Positions 1 through 8,448 of a DNA stretch of 17,206 nucleotides are shown here, piece by piece (the stretch's first letter is position 1; every line of letters starts with the position of its first letter). Position numbers and translations under genes: made by a program. The notes under the pieces are model-generated. The model was not told the DNA's origin. It ran no database searches and worked only from the letters and a program-made list of their open reading frames with translations. The stretch is from Winogradskyella sp. UBA3174 (GTDB lineage Bacteria; Bacteroidota; Bacteroidia; Flavobacteriales; Flavobacteriaceae): assembly GCF_002364335.1 (NCBI RefSeq), contig NZ_DEXW01000026.1, positions 53,209 to 70,414 of the forward strand, given 5' to 3'.

Positions 1-1
1 A

Positions 2-841
2 GCAGAGGTAGACAAGTTTCAAGGAGAAGCTGATGCTTTACAAGGACAGATTGACGCCCTTCCAGGTTGGCATTTTGGTGCCTTCGGTACTGTAGGTGGG
101 AGCCTTTCTGAGTTCAGTAATTGGTACTCTCAAGGAACGCCTAACAACAGTGCTGGTAGTATTGGTTTTACAGTTAATGCATTTGCCAACAAAATTGAAG
201 ACAAATACTTTTGGAGAAGTGCTTTAACATTAAATTTAAATTGGGTAAAATTAGATGACAAAGACAGCCCTGACGACGATGATAGTTTTCAACCAACTAC
301 AGATGTTTTTAATATCTCGTCATTATACGGTTACAAATTGAGTGATAAATGGGCTGCTTCTGGATTTATGGAATACAGAACGACCTTATTAGACAACTTC
401 AACGACCCTGGTTATTTAGATGTTGGTTTTGGTGTAACTTGGACTCCTGTTCCAGATTTATTTGTTGTAATACACCCTTTAAACTATAATTTCGTTTTTT
501 CTGATAACGATATTATTTTTGAATCTTCCTTAGGTGCAAAAATTGTTGCAGATTATACGAAACAAATTGGAGCTATCAACTTTAAGACAAATTTATCTGT
601 TTTTCAGAGTTATGAATCATCCGATTTATCGAACTGGACTTGGACAAACTCCTTTAGCTACACGCTTTGGGAAATGATTGGTGTAGGTTTTGATTTTGGT
701 TTAAGAAGTAACAAGCAAGAAGCTCTAAATTATGCTTTGGGTCAATTTGAACCTATTGGCGGTGGTGATACACCAGATTTTAATAATGTGGATAACGATT
801 TACAAACGTATTACACACTTGGCTTAAGTTATAATTTTTAA
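2..841 (+). CDS. DUF3078 family protein, 3' part (5' end outside window)
   Basis: The reading frame is open from base 2 to the TAA at 839-841, giving 279 visible residues with the start lost off the left edge. The first residues (AEVDKFQGEADALQGQIDAL) look like the end of a coiled coil. They lead into PGWHFGAFGTVGGSLSEFSNW, the typical opening of the DUF3078 region in Bacteroidota proteins. The rest alternates short hydrophobic and aromatic strands with acidic loops and ends in YTLGLSYNF. A terminal aromatic residue after alternating hydrophobic residues is the usual signature of an outer-membrane beta-barrel, so I infer an outer-membrane or periplasm-facing location. The biochemical role of the family is not known to me. 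An internal ATG at 356-358 or GTG/TTG codons would give only a fragment, so this is a truncated longer gene and not a 167-residue one. It converges on hflX across a shared terminator. Confidence 0.8.
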   Translation, partial: AEVDKFQGEADALQGQIDALPGWHFGAFGTVGGSLSEFSNWYSQGTPNNSAGSIGFTVNAFANKIEDKYFWRSALTLNLNWVKLDDKDSPDDDDSFQPTTDVFNISSLYGYKLSDKWAASGFMEYRTTLLDNFNDPGYLDVGFGVTWTPVPDLFVVIHPLNYNFVFSDNDIIFESSLGAKIVADYTKQIGAINFKTNLSVFQSYESSDLSNWTWTNSFSYTLWEMIGVGFDFGLRSNKQEALNYALGQFEPIGGGDTPDFNNVDNDLQTYYTLGLSYNF

Positions 842-865
842 GCCAACACAATACATAAACTAAAA

Positions 866-898
866 AAAAGAGGTCTAAATTAAATTTAGACCTCTTTT
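866..898. terminator. Bidirectional intrinsic terminator between DUF3078 gene and hflX
   Basis: GAGGTCTAA (870-878) pairs with TTAGACCTC (886-894) around a 7-base loop. An A-run on the left (862-869) and a T-run on the right (895-898) extend the stem and supply the U-tract on both strands. It lies 24 bases after the stop of the plus-strand gene and ends two bases before the stop of hflX, so it can serve both convergent transcripts. Confidence 0.88.
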
Positions 899-899
899 C

Positions 900-2111
900 T
901 TATTCAATATCCTCAACATCTGGATATAAAAAATGATTATAAGGAAACCGCGTAATGTGAATCTCTCTTACTTCCTTATAAACGCGTTTCCTAAACTCGT
1001 CTAAATTTTCTTTTTTTAATGCAGAAATAAATAAGGCATTTTCACCAATCTTATTCATCCAAGTTTTTTTCCATTCTTCAATAGAGTAATTAGCTTGTGT
1101 CCGTTCGGCAATTAAATCATCATCATCAAAAGGTTCCGCTTCGTAAGTATCAATTTTATTAAACACCATAATCGTTGGCTTATCCTTACTACTAATATCA
1201 TCTAAAATTTGATTCACAGAATCTATATGTTCTTCAAAATTTGAATGAGAAATATCAACAACATGTAATAGTAAATCAGCCTCTCTTACCTCGTCGAGTG
1301 TACTCTTAAAAGACTCTACTAATTGTGTTGGAAGTTTTCTTATAAAACCAACAGTGTCACTGACTAAAAAAGGTAAATTCCCAATAACTACTTTTCTAAC
1401 TGTAGTATCTACAGTTGCAAACAGTTTATTTTCTGCAAATACCTCACTTTTACTAATAACGTTCATTAATGTAGACTTACCAACATTGGTATAACCGACT
1501 AAAGCAACTCTTACCATTTTTCCGCGATTACCGCGTTGTACAGCCATTTGCTTATCAATTATTTTAATTTTAGCCTTTAGCAAAGCTATTTTATCGCGGA
1601 CAATACGTCTGTCTGTCTCTATTTCTGTTTCACCAGGTCCTCGCATTCCAATACCCCCTTTTTGTCTTTCAAGGTGAGTCCACATTCCTTTTAACCTTGG
1701 TAGTAAGTATTGACATTGCGCTAACTCTACTTGGGTTCTTGCATAACTGGTTTGAGCGCGTTGTGCAAAAATATCTAATATCAAATTAGTGCGGTCTAAT
1801 ATTTTACAGTTAAGAATTTTACTAATATTTCGTTCTTGTGCAGGGGATAATTCGTCATCAAAAATCACTGTACCAATATCGTTATCTTTTACAAAATGCA
1901 TTACTTCTTCCATCTTACCTGTACCTATAAAAGTTTTAGGGTTTGGCATTGTCATTTTCTGAGTGTAACGTTTTACAACCTCACCTCCTGCAGTGTAGGT
2001 TAAAAATTCTAACTCATCTAAATATTCTGTTGACTTCTCTTCATCTTGTTCTTGAGTAATAACTCCTATTAAAAGAGCCCTCTCTAAACTAATATCTTTT
2101 TTTTCTATCAT
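900..2111 (-). CDS. hflX: GTPase HflX
   Basis: HflX is a GTPase that binds the 50S subunit or 70S ribosome and, in studied bacteria, splits stalled ribosomes after stress. The protein is 403 residues from the ATG at 2109-2111. It shows an N-terminal HflX domain (about 10-110), the glycine-rich linker GGIGMRGPGE (152-161), and a GTPase domain with G1 GYTNVGKST (206-214), G2 region FATVDTT (231-237), G3 DTVG (252-255) and G4 NKID (318-321). SALKK near 360 fits G5. An upstream in-frame TTG at 2121-2123 would add four residues (MNKI). I prefer the ATG because MIEKKDI... is the usual start in related proteins, as I recall them, and because a candidate -7 box at 2128-2135 would place the transcript start at about the TTG. 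It is convergent with the DUF3078 gene and divergent from the phosphatase-fold gene. Confidence 0.95.
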   Translation of the reverse strand: MIEKKDISLERALLIGVITQEQDEEKSTEYLDELEFLTYTAGGEVVKRYTQKMTMPNPKTFIGTGKMEEVMHFVKDNDIGTVIFDDELSPAQERNISKILNCKILDRTNLILDIFAQRAQTSYARTQVELAQCQYLLPRLKGMWTHLERQKGGIGMRGPGETEIETDRRIVRDKIALLKAKIKIIDKQMAVQRGNRGKMVRVALVGYTNVGKSTLMNVISKSEVFAENKLFATVDTTVRKVVIGNLPFLVSDTVGFIRKLPTQLVESFKSTLDEVREADLLLHVVDISHSNFEEHIDSVNQILDDISSKDKPTIMVFNKIDTYEAEPFDDDDLIAERTQANYSIEEWKKTWMNKIGENALFISALKKENLDEFRKRVYKEVREIHITRFPYNHFLYPDVEDIE

Positions 2112-2127
2112 AATCTTATTCAAAGTA

Positions 2128-2135
2128 CAAAGTTA
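2128..2135 (-). promoter_or_regulatory. Candidate hflX -7 promoter element
   Basis: Read on the minus strand this is TAACTTTG, a full match to the Bacteroidota -7 consensus TAnnTTTG. About 20 bases upstream is TTA, one base off the TTG of the -33 element. The box sits 16 bases before the ATG of hflX, which implies a leader of about ten bases. This is a pattern match only. Confidence 0.4.
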
Positions 2136-2158
2136 AGCAAATGCGTTATTTAGAATAA

Positions 2159-2170
2159 GATTTTAAAATC
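2159..2170. repeat. Perfect 12-bp palindrome in hflX / EEP divergent spacer
   Basis: GATTTTAAAATC reads the same on both strands and lies in the 73-bp region between the divergent starts of hflX and the EEP gene, immediately before TATATTTA. It could be an operator, but in such an AT-rich region a chance palindrome is quite possible. Confidence 0.35.
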
Positions 2171-2184
2171 ATATATTTATTGCC

Positions 2185-3141
2185 ATGATTAATAATGACT
2201 ATACCTCTTACACAATTGCGTTTTATAACACAGAAAACTTATTTGACATAGAAAATGATCCACTTACTAATGATGATGATTTTTTAGCAACATCGAGAAA
2301 ACGATGGACTCCAAAACGCTATCAGAATAAGTTAACAAAATTAGGTGATGTTATTTCTAAAATCGGAGAAGAAAACACTACAGTTGCTCCAATAATTATT
2401 GGTTTAGCTGAAGTAGAAAATAAAAAAGTGTTATCTGACCTCATAAAAAATAAAAACCTAATTAAAGAAGAATACCGTTATATTCATTACGAATCACCAG
2501 ATGAAAGAGGAATTGATGTCGCATTACTCTATAAACCTGATATTTTTAAAGTTGAAAGCTCTGAAGTGTTTTCAGTTTATCTTCAAAGCGAAACTGGAAA
2601 ACAAGATTATACCAGAGATATTCTTTTAGTACAAGGCAAACTAAATAATGAAAACATAAATATTATAGTTAATCATTGGTCTTCTAGACGAGAAGGCACA
2701 AAAGAAACTGAATTTAAACGGATTGCAGCGGCTAATGTGGTAAATTCTATTATTAAAACATTGAAAAAAAAGGATCATCTAGCCAAAGTTATAGTTATGG
2801 GGGATTTTAACGACAATCCTAACTGTAAAAGTATTTCTACAATAGAACAAGAAAGTGAGTTATACAATCCTTTTAAAACGGTTTGGTCTAGGGATAAAGG
2901 AAGTTTAAGCTATAACTTTCAGTGGAATTTATTTGACCAAATTTTGTTTTCAACTAATTTATTTGATCCTAAAAATTCAAAATTATCATTCGATAGTGCA
3001 AATATATTTAACAGTAAATTTTTAACACAAAACCATGGCAAATATAAAGGGCAACCTCTTAGAACTTATGTAGGAAAAAAATACAAAGGTGGCTATAGTG
3101 ACCACTTTCCTGTTTACATTAAATTGAAGCCTTCTAATTAA
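2185..3141 (+). CDS. Endonuclease/exonuclease/phosphatase family protein
   Basis: This 318-residue protein has the full motif set of the EEP (DNase I-like / AP endonuclease-like) fold: FYNTENLFD (13-21), the metal-ligand segment GLAEVEN (73-79, with E76), RGIDVALLY (108-116), NHWSSR (163-168), GDFND (206-210) and SDHFPVY (305-311). These carry the Asn, Glu, Asp and His residues used for Mg2+-dependent phosphodiester or phosphomonoester hydrolysis. No signal peptide or lipobox is seen, so I infer a cytoplasmic enzyme. The fold covers nucleases, sphingomyelinases and inositol phosphatases, and the substrate cannot be read from the motifs. The start is the ATG at 2185; TATATTTA lies just upstream at 2172-2179, so a very short or absent leader is possible. 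The gene is divergent from hflX, and I see no clear hairpin terminator after its stop. Confidence 0.88.
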   Translation: MINNDYTSYTIAFYNTENLFDIENDPLTNDDDFLATSRKRWTPKRYQNKLTKLGDVISKIGEENTTVAPIIIGLAEVENKKVLSDLIKNKNLIKEEYRYIHYESPDERGIDVALLYKPDIFKVESSEVFSVYLQSETGKQDYTRDILLVQGKLNNENINIIVNHWSSRREGTKETEFKRIAAANVVNSIIKTLKKKDHLAKVIVMGDFNDNPNCKSISTIEQESELYNPFKTVWSRDKGSLSYNFQWNLFDQILFSTNLFDPKNSKLSFDSANIFNSKFLTQNHGKYKGQPLRTYVGKKYKGGYSDHFPVYIKLKPSN

Positions 3142-3364
3142 AATAAAAAAAAACCTTTTATCGGTAAATAAAGTACTTAGTCTATTATCGTAATGTTAAC
3201 ATCTTGTTAATAGCCTTTTTTTCTATATTGGTCGTGAGAATAGGTAAGCAATCTTCTCATATTATACGTACAATTTATACTAACAAACTAATAATCAACA
3301 AACAACTTATTTGTAATCAAATGATTATGAATGATTTTCATATTTACTAATAAACCGATTAATA
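3142..3364 (+). promoter_or_regulatory. Upstream region of adhesin operon with candidate promoter
   Basis: This 223-bp gap is the longest without a gene. TTG at 3204-3206 and TATATTGG at 3224-3231 are separated by 17 bases and resemble the Bacteroidota TTG-N(17-23)-TAnnTTTG promoter with one mismatch (G for T). Transcription would begin near 3238 and leave a leader of about 125 bases. The predicted start lies in a small hairpin, TGAGAA (3235-3240) with TTCTCA (3254-3259). Two copies of TGTTAA (3194-3199 and 3204-3209 as TTGTTAA) flank or overlap the -33 element, and ATGATT occurs twice just before the gene (near 3321 and 3331). I recognise no riboswitch and no small ORF. Confidence 0.4.
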
Positions 3365-6300
3365 ATGAAAAAGATTACTCTAATTTTTATCATGCTAGCT
3401 TTTGTTTTAACAGCCAACGCTCAGTATGTTTTTAATCCTATCGCAGGACCCACTAATGTGGCATCTGGAACACCTGTTACAATAAACCTCAATGACGTAG
3501 CCAATGCATCAGGCGTTACTGCATCATCTACTGGCTCTTATGATTCATTCTCTCTTTCAGTAGATTGGACAGATGGTGGAGGTGGTCCATGGTCAACGGA
3601 AGCAGATTTGACATTTACAACCACCGCTGGTTCTATTCTTATAGATCCCCCAACTACTGGTGGCGCTACAAATGCTACTGCAACAACATTAACTTTTGAT
3701 GGAGATTTACCAGCAATTTATAACCCTACTACTGATGGTTTCATAGACTTAGTTCTTAATCAAAGTTTTGGAGGTTCTAGTGGAAATTGGTCAAATATAG
3801 TAGTCACTCTTTTTGAGAGTCCAACTTGTGTGGTACCTATTGGTATGGCGGCATCTAACGGCACAACAACTACAGTCGATTTAAATTGGGCTGCAGGTGA
3901 CTCTGAAACAACTTGGAATTTAGAATGGAATGCTGCTGCAAATTTTACACCAGGCAATGGTGAAGAAGAAGGGTCAGTGACTATAAATACAACACCGACA
4001 ACAGCATTAGCTGGCTTAACCCCTTTGTCAAATTATTTTCTTTATTACCAAGCAGATTGTGCGGGTAATGGATTAAGTGAGTGGGTAGGGCCTTTTAACT
4101 TCTTAACAGGTTATTGTGAATCTATTCCTTCATCTAACGATAATGATGGTATAAACCAAGCGCAATTAGGTTCTGAAATATTCACTTCGGCTGGAGACGT
4201 AGTTTTTGAAGACTTTACAGCACCAACCGTAGATTTAGCTGCAGGTGTTACCGCAAACTTTCAAATAATTTTTGCTTCTGGTTTTACGTATGATGTAAAT
4301 GTATGGATTGATTTTAATAACGATTTAGTATATGACAATGCAACCGAGTTAGTTTTTCAGGGAGAAACAACCAATGCTAATCCTACGACTTTTGATGCTT
4401 CTTTTGTAATGCCAAATGTTCCTCTTGGTATTTATAATATGAGAATGGGTTCTGCTGATTTTGGCCAAGACCCACCGAACCCATGTTTTACTGGTGCTTT
4501 TGGTGTTACAGCAGATTTCACAGTTAATGTAACAGAAGCACCAGATTGTATTCCGGCATCTGCTTTAATTGCAGAAAATATAACAGAAACATCCGCTGAT
4601 TTATCTTGGACAGATTTAGGAGCTACTGGTGTAACTTGGGATTTAGAATGGGGACCTGCTGGTTTTATTCCAGGTACAGGAACTACTGTAAATGGTTTAA
4701 CAGTTCCAAACTTAATGCTTACTGGTTTAACGGCTGGAACATCTTATGACTATTACATACTCACTAATTGTGCAGTAGGATCATCTACAGTTTCTGGACC
4801 ATCTAACTTTATAACTGCGACACCAGGAGAAACTTGTGCAAACGCTTTTCCTATGACTGTTGAAGCATTATGTGATGGTACAAATTCAGTGACATTTAAC
4901 TTTGCTAATGGTGGAGATGTAGACGCCAATGGTGAGAATCCTTCTTGTGATGGATTTGGAAACTTTGGTTATTTTATGAGTTTTACTGCACCGCCTGTAG
5001 GTTCTGTTGTTATTTATTTTGATGGAGCAGCAGATAATATTGGTTTAGAAGTATATGACTCTTGTGGTGGTATAGCGGTTTCTGATTGTACTAATAATGC
5101 TTTCGATGCTGGTGATAACTCTGGTGTTATTGGTGGTCTAACACCTGGTGACACTTATGTAGCTTTAATTTGGAGAGATCAATCCTCAGGAACAGCAGAT
5201 GTATGTATTGAAGAAGGGCCAACATGTCCTTTCCCAATAAATTTAGAAGCTATCAATGTAGGTGAAGACTCTGCAGATTTAAGCTGGATAGAAAATGGTA
5301 CAGCTACATCTTGGAATATAGAATGGGGACCAACTGGTTTTGCCCAAGGTACAGGTACTATTTTAAATGGTGTAACTACAAATCCTTTTAACTTAACAGG
5401 GTTAACACAAAACACAACATACGATTTTTACGTGCAAGCAATTTGTGCAACTGAAACATCTAATTTTGCTGGGCCATTTACGTTTACAACAACACCTCAA
5501 TCTAACTTTACAATAGATTGTGCTACTGGTGGACCGTTAACTCAAGATTACTGTTATGATAATGGTGGTGCAGCGAATCCATTTATATTCACATTTACGA
5601 GTAACGATGGTACACCTTTAAACTTAACTTTTAATTCAGGTAATGTAGAAAATAACTTTGATGAACTAGTAGTGCTAGATTCTGATGGAACTCCTTTCGC
5701 TGGGTTTGCAATTGCAGATCAAAATTACGGTGCTGGTGGTAATATTGGTGGAATTACTTTTCAATCTACAGGCGATACAATATCTTTCTTTATTAATTCA
5801 GATGGTTCTGTAAGTTGTGGTAGTGGAAGTGCAGCCTTAGTTGGTGGTATAAACTACACGGTTTCTTGTGCTACTTGTATTAATCCACAAGCAACATATT
5901 CTGTAATTGATGATTGTGATAACGGTGATCAATTCTTAATCGATGTAGACGTTACAACTTTAGGTGATGCTTCATCATTGACAATTTCAAATAATATTAA
6001 CGGAGATACAACACCTGTTACAACTGTAGGTACTTATCAAATAGGACCTTTTGCTTTCTTAGTAGATGTTGTGGTAACGGTAAGTAATGATCAAGATACT
6101 AACTGTATTATAAATAGTCAACCTATACAACTATTAGCATGTCCACCAGACAATGATAATTGTGATGGAGCCATAGTCGCCGTAGTAAATGACGGACCTG
6201 CATGTGATGCAACAACGCCAGGGACTATATTAGCTGCAACACCATCTGGTGTTCCTGCCGGAAGTTGTACTGGTAATACCGGTGATGATGTATGGTTTGA

Positions 6301-8419
6301 ATTTACAGCTTTAAATGAAGTTCAAATTATTTCAATTTTAAATATAGCGGGTGGTACGTTTAATATAGATCACGCTTTATATGAAGGTTCTTGTGGCACG
6401 TTAACAGAGCTTTATTGTTCTAATGACGATGCAAGTGTAACTCCTGCATTAGTTGTTGGTGACACTTATTACATCAGAATATTTAGTAGTGGTAGTGATA
6501 ATGACGAAACATCTACTTTTGATTTATGTATTAGAGAAGCACCTTCTAACATTATATGTGAGAATGCAGAAAACTTCTGTTCTGTGGGTGGTGCACTGAC
6601 TACACCAAATATTATTGGTATTCCAGACCCAAATCAACTAGCATGTTTAGGTACTGCACCTAATCCTGTTTGGAATATCATTCAAATTGGTGAATCGGGA
6701 CCTATTGAAATAGAAATTAACCAGCAAGATGATGCTGGAAACGGATTAGATGTTGATTTTGTAATCTGGGGACCTTTTACTTCAGTAGAAGAAGCATGTA
6801 TAGGTATTGTTTTTGAAGATTGTCCTACATGTCCTTTCTCTAACAATCCTGATACAGGTTTTTATCCATTCGGAAATATTGTTGACTGTAGTTACTCAGG
6901 TGCAGCAGTAGAAAATTTAAGTATTGATAATGCATTGGAAGATGAAATATATTTGTTGTTGGTAACTAATTTTAATGGTAACCCTGGAACAATAACAATA
7001 GAACAAACGAATTCTGATGGAACAGACAATGGTACTATTAGTGCAGAGATATCTGCGGAACTTGTTAGTAACGAGGTCGTGATAGATCAAAGTAATGATC
7101 CAACTGAAGTAGATGAAGTTTCTGTTTGTGGATTTACCTCTGTAACTATTGAAACTAATTCACCATTTGCTGATTCTTTTGTTTGGTTTAAAGATGGATT
7201 TGAAATTCCTGGAGAAACATCTGCTACACTTACTGTAACAGAATCAGATAACTATCAAGTTCAAGCATTTGATGATCAGTGTGGCGATGATGCATTTTCG
7301 CAAATTGTTATTGTAAATCTTTATCAAGATGCTGGGACTGTAGCTGCTCAAAACATTACAGTTTGTGATGGTCCTGAAAGTGATGGCTCAGAAGATTTCG
7401 ATTTAAATGCGTTAACTACATCATTAGGTCTTTCAGCAGATTTCACCGTATCATATTACACAAATACTGCAGAAGCTAATCAAGCAATAAATCCTGTATC
7501 ATCACCATATACGTCATCAGGAGAAACACTAATTATTAGAATTGAGGATGCAGACGCAGCAGCCAATAATTTCTTAGGATGTCGTCAGATATCTGACGTT
7601 GAGTTGGTTGTTAACCCTATTCCTAATGTAAATCAACCGATGGACTTTGTTGTCTGTGATGATGCAGATGGAAATGTAGATGGGATGACAGAATTTAATT
7701 TAGAATCTATTAATGATGAGGTTAACTCTGATGCTGGTATAACTATAACATATCACACATCCTTAGCAGATGCTGATGCAGATACTGGTGCTTTAATAAG
7801 CCCTTATGAAAGTAGTGGCGAAACTATTTTTGTAAGAGTAGAAGACGACGCAACTGGATGTTTTGATACTACATCCTTTAACTTAGTCGTAAACGTTGTG
7901 CCATTAGCAACTTTTGATCCTCAATTTGATTATGCTGTTTGTCCTAATGCTACAGTTCCAATTCAAATAGGCATTGTTCCTACTAACTTTACCGCTGCAG
8001 ATGTTACTGTAAGCTGGTTATTAGACGGTACATTAATTTTAGGAGCAACTGGTTTAACTTTAGATACTGTTTTAGTAGAAGGAGATTATTCTGCGGAAAT
8101 TAGTTTTATTGGAACAGGCTGTGTTAATACAATAACAATATTTGTTGAAGAATTAGATGCTTGTATCTTCCCAGAAGGTATTTCACCTGGAGTAACACCT
8201 GGTCAGAATGACAACTTTGACTTAAGTAGTTTTGATGTTTCTCAACTAGAAATATTTAATAGAAATGGTACTCTAGTATATTCTAAAAATAATTATACAG
8301 ACGAGTGGTTTGGCCAAACTAATGATGGCGAAGAACTACCTGTCGGAACTTATTTCTACACTATGACTTACGAAGGCGGAACAAAAAGACGTAGTGCTTG
8401 GATATATATAAATAGATAA
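3365..8419 (+). CDS. Large modular T9SS type B secreted protein, adhesin-like
   Basis: This 1684-residue protein is probably exported by the Sec system and then T9SS to act outside the cell in adhesion, gliding or binding of polymers. Residues 1-19 are a signal peptide (MKKITLIFIMLAFVLTANA, then Q20). Visible modules in order are: an N-terminal beta-rich domain (20-152); fibronectin III 1 (155-248); a GEVED-like domain (251-391, with the acidic loop WIDFNNDLVYDN); fibronectin III 2 (395-487); a PPC-like domain (491-618); fibronectin III 3 (621-711); a CUB-like domain (715-838); a second PPC-like domain (926-1059); a beta domain (1062-1240); an Ig-like domain (about 1246-1325); two VCD repeats (1333-1427, 1430-1520); and an Ig-like segment. 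The last 82 residues match the gliding-motility-associated C-terminal (type B sorting) domain, with LEIFNRNGTLVY, EWFGQTNDGEELPVGTYFY and a final WIYINR. Each Fn3 has WxxEW and a Cys near both ends, which suggests a disulfide. I see no catalytic motif. The ligand is unknown. Confidence 0.88.
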   Translation: MKKITLIFIMLAFVLTANAQYVFNPIAGPTNVASGTPVTINLNDVANASGVTASSTGSYDSFSLSVDWTDGGGGPWSTEADLTFTTTAGSILIDPPTTGGATNATATTLTFDGDLPAIYNPTTDGFIDLVLNQSFGGSSGNWSNIVVTLFESPTCVVPIGMAASNGTTTTVDLNWAAGDSETTWNLEWNAAANFTPGNGEEEGSVTINTTPTTALAGLTPLSNYFLYYQADCAGNGLSEWVGPFNFLTGYCESIPSSNDNDGINQAQLGSEIFTSAGDVVFEDFTAPTVDLAAGVTANFQIIFASGFTYDVNVWIDFNNDLVYDNATELVFQGETTNANPTTFDASFVMPNVPLGIYNMRMGSADFGQDPPNPCFTGAFGVTADFTVNVTEAPDCIPASALIAENITETSADLSWTDLGATGVTWDLEWGPAGFIPGTGTTVNGLTVPNLMLTGLTAGTSYDYYILTNCAVGSSTVSGPSNFITATPGETCANAFPMTVEALCDGTNSVTFNFANGGDVDANGENPSCDGFGNFGYFMSFTAPPVGSVVIYFDGAADNIGLEVYDSCGGIAVSDCTNNAFDAGDNSGVIGGLTPGDTYVALIWRDQSSGTADVCIEEGPTCPFPINLEAINVGEDSADLSWIENGTATSWNIEWGPTGFAQGTGTILNGVTTNPFNLTGLTQNTTYDFYVQAICATETSNFAGPFTFTTTPQSNFTIDCATGGPLTQDYCYDNGGAANPFIFTFTSNDGTPLNLTFNSGNVENNFDELVVLDSDGTPFAGFAIADQNYGAGGNIGGITFQSTGDTISFFINSDGSVSCGSGSAALVGGINYTVSCATCINPQATYSVIDDCDNGDQFLIDVDVTTLGDASSLTISNNINGDTTPVTTVGTYQIGPFAFLVDVVVTVSNDQDTNCIINSQPIQLLACPPDNDNCDGAIVAVVNDGPACDATTPGTILAATPSGVPAGSCTGNTGDDVWFEFTALNEVQIISILNIAGGTFNIDHALYEGSCGTLTELYCSNDDASVTPALVVGDTYYIRIFSSGSDNDETSTFDLCIREAPSNIICENAENFCSVGGALTTPNIIGIPDPNQLACLGTAPNPVWNIIQIGESGPIEIEINQQDDAGNGLDVDFVIWGPFTSVEEACIGIVFEDCPTCPFSNNPDTGFYPFGNIVDCSYSGAAVENLSIDNALEDEIYLLLVTNFNGNPGTITIEQTNSDGTDNGTISAEISAELVSNEVVIDQSNDPTEVDEVSVCGFTSVTIETNSPFADSFVWFKDGFEIPGETSATLTVTESDNYQVQAFDDQCGDDAFSQIVIVNLYQDAGTVAAQNITVCDGPESDGSEDFDLNALTTSLGLSADFTVSYYTNTAEANQAINPVSSPYTSSGETLIIRIEDADAAANNFLGCRQISDVELVVNPIPNVNQPMDFVVCDDADGNVDGMTEFNLESINDEVNSDAGITITYHTSLADADADTGALISPYESSGETIFVRVEDDATGCFDTTSFNLVVNVVPLATFDPQFDYAVCPNATVPIQIGIVPTNFTAADVTVSWLLDGTLILGATGLTLDTVLVEGDYSAEISFIGTGCVNTITIFVEELDACIFPEGISPGVTPGQNDNFDLSSFDVSQLEIFNRNGTLVYSKNNYTDEWFGQTNDGEELPVGTYFYTMTYEGGTKRRSAWIYINR
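4636..4696 (+). repeat. Intragenic direct repeat, copy 1 (Fn3 module 2)
   Basis: This 61-base segment encodes the WxxEWGPxGF core of the second fibronectin module. It matches 5311-5371 at 50 of 61 bases by hand alignment, in the same codon phase and 225 codons upstream. The nucleotide-level similarity points to module duplication or gene conversion within the adhesin gene. Confidence 0.6.
5311..5371 (+). repeat. Intragenic direct repeat, copy 2 (Fn3 module 3)
   Basis: This is the partner of 4636-4696. The shared core is GAATGGGGACC followed, after a variable stretch, by GGTACAGG and TAAATGGT. Differences are mostly single substitutions with no indel, as expected for a duplicated module that has begun to diverge. 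Confidence 0.6.
7361..7924 (+). repeat. Two tandem ~97-residue VCD repeats inside the adhesin
   Basis: Residues 1333-1427 and 1430-1520 are diverged copies of one module. Each begins V-C-D, has an acidic stretch then FDLNAL / FNLESI, a Y[YH]T strand, SPY followed by SSGET and R[IV]ED, and a late GC pair (LGCRQ / TGCFD). The nucleotide copies are too diverged to be a simple tandem repeat. This module is common just before the sorting domain in flavobacterial type B substrates. The paired cysteines suggest one disulfide per copy. Confidence 0.6.
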
Positions 8420-8448
8420 ACTTACTAACTGAATCAACTTAAATTATA

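Noticed and set aside
2112..2123. TTG start for HflX, four residues upstream
   Set aside because: An ATG follows at once, the extra residues are not part of the usual N-terminus, and the predicted transcript start falls at about the TTG. The same reasoning removes the TTG one codon before the pyk ATG.
3760..3957. Minus-strand open frame inside the adhesin gene
   Set aside because: It lies wholly inside a well supported coding region, has no recognisable domain, and is one of several chance frames there (another is 5179-5415).
3365..8419. Adhesin gene as recently acquired foreign DNA or a phage tail fibre
   Set aside because: No integrase, transposase, tRNA or direct-repeat boundary is seen, base composition looks like its neighbours, and the type B sorting domain with a PorP/SprF neighbour is native to Bacteroidota.
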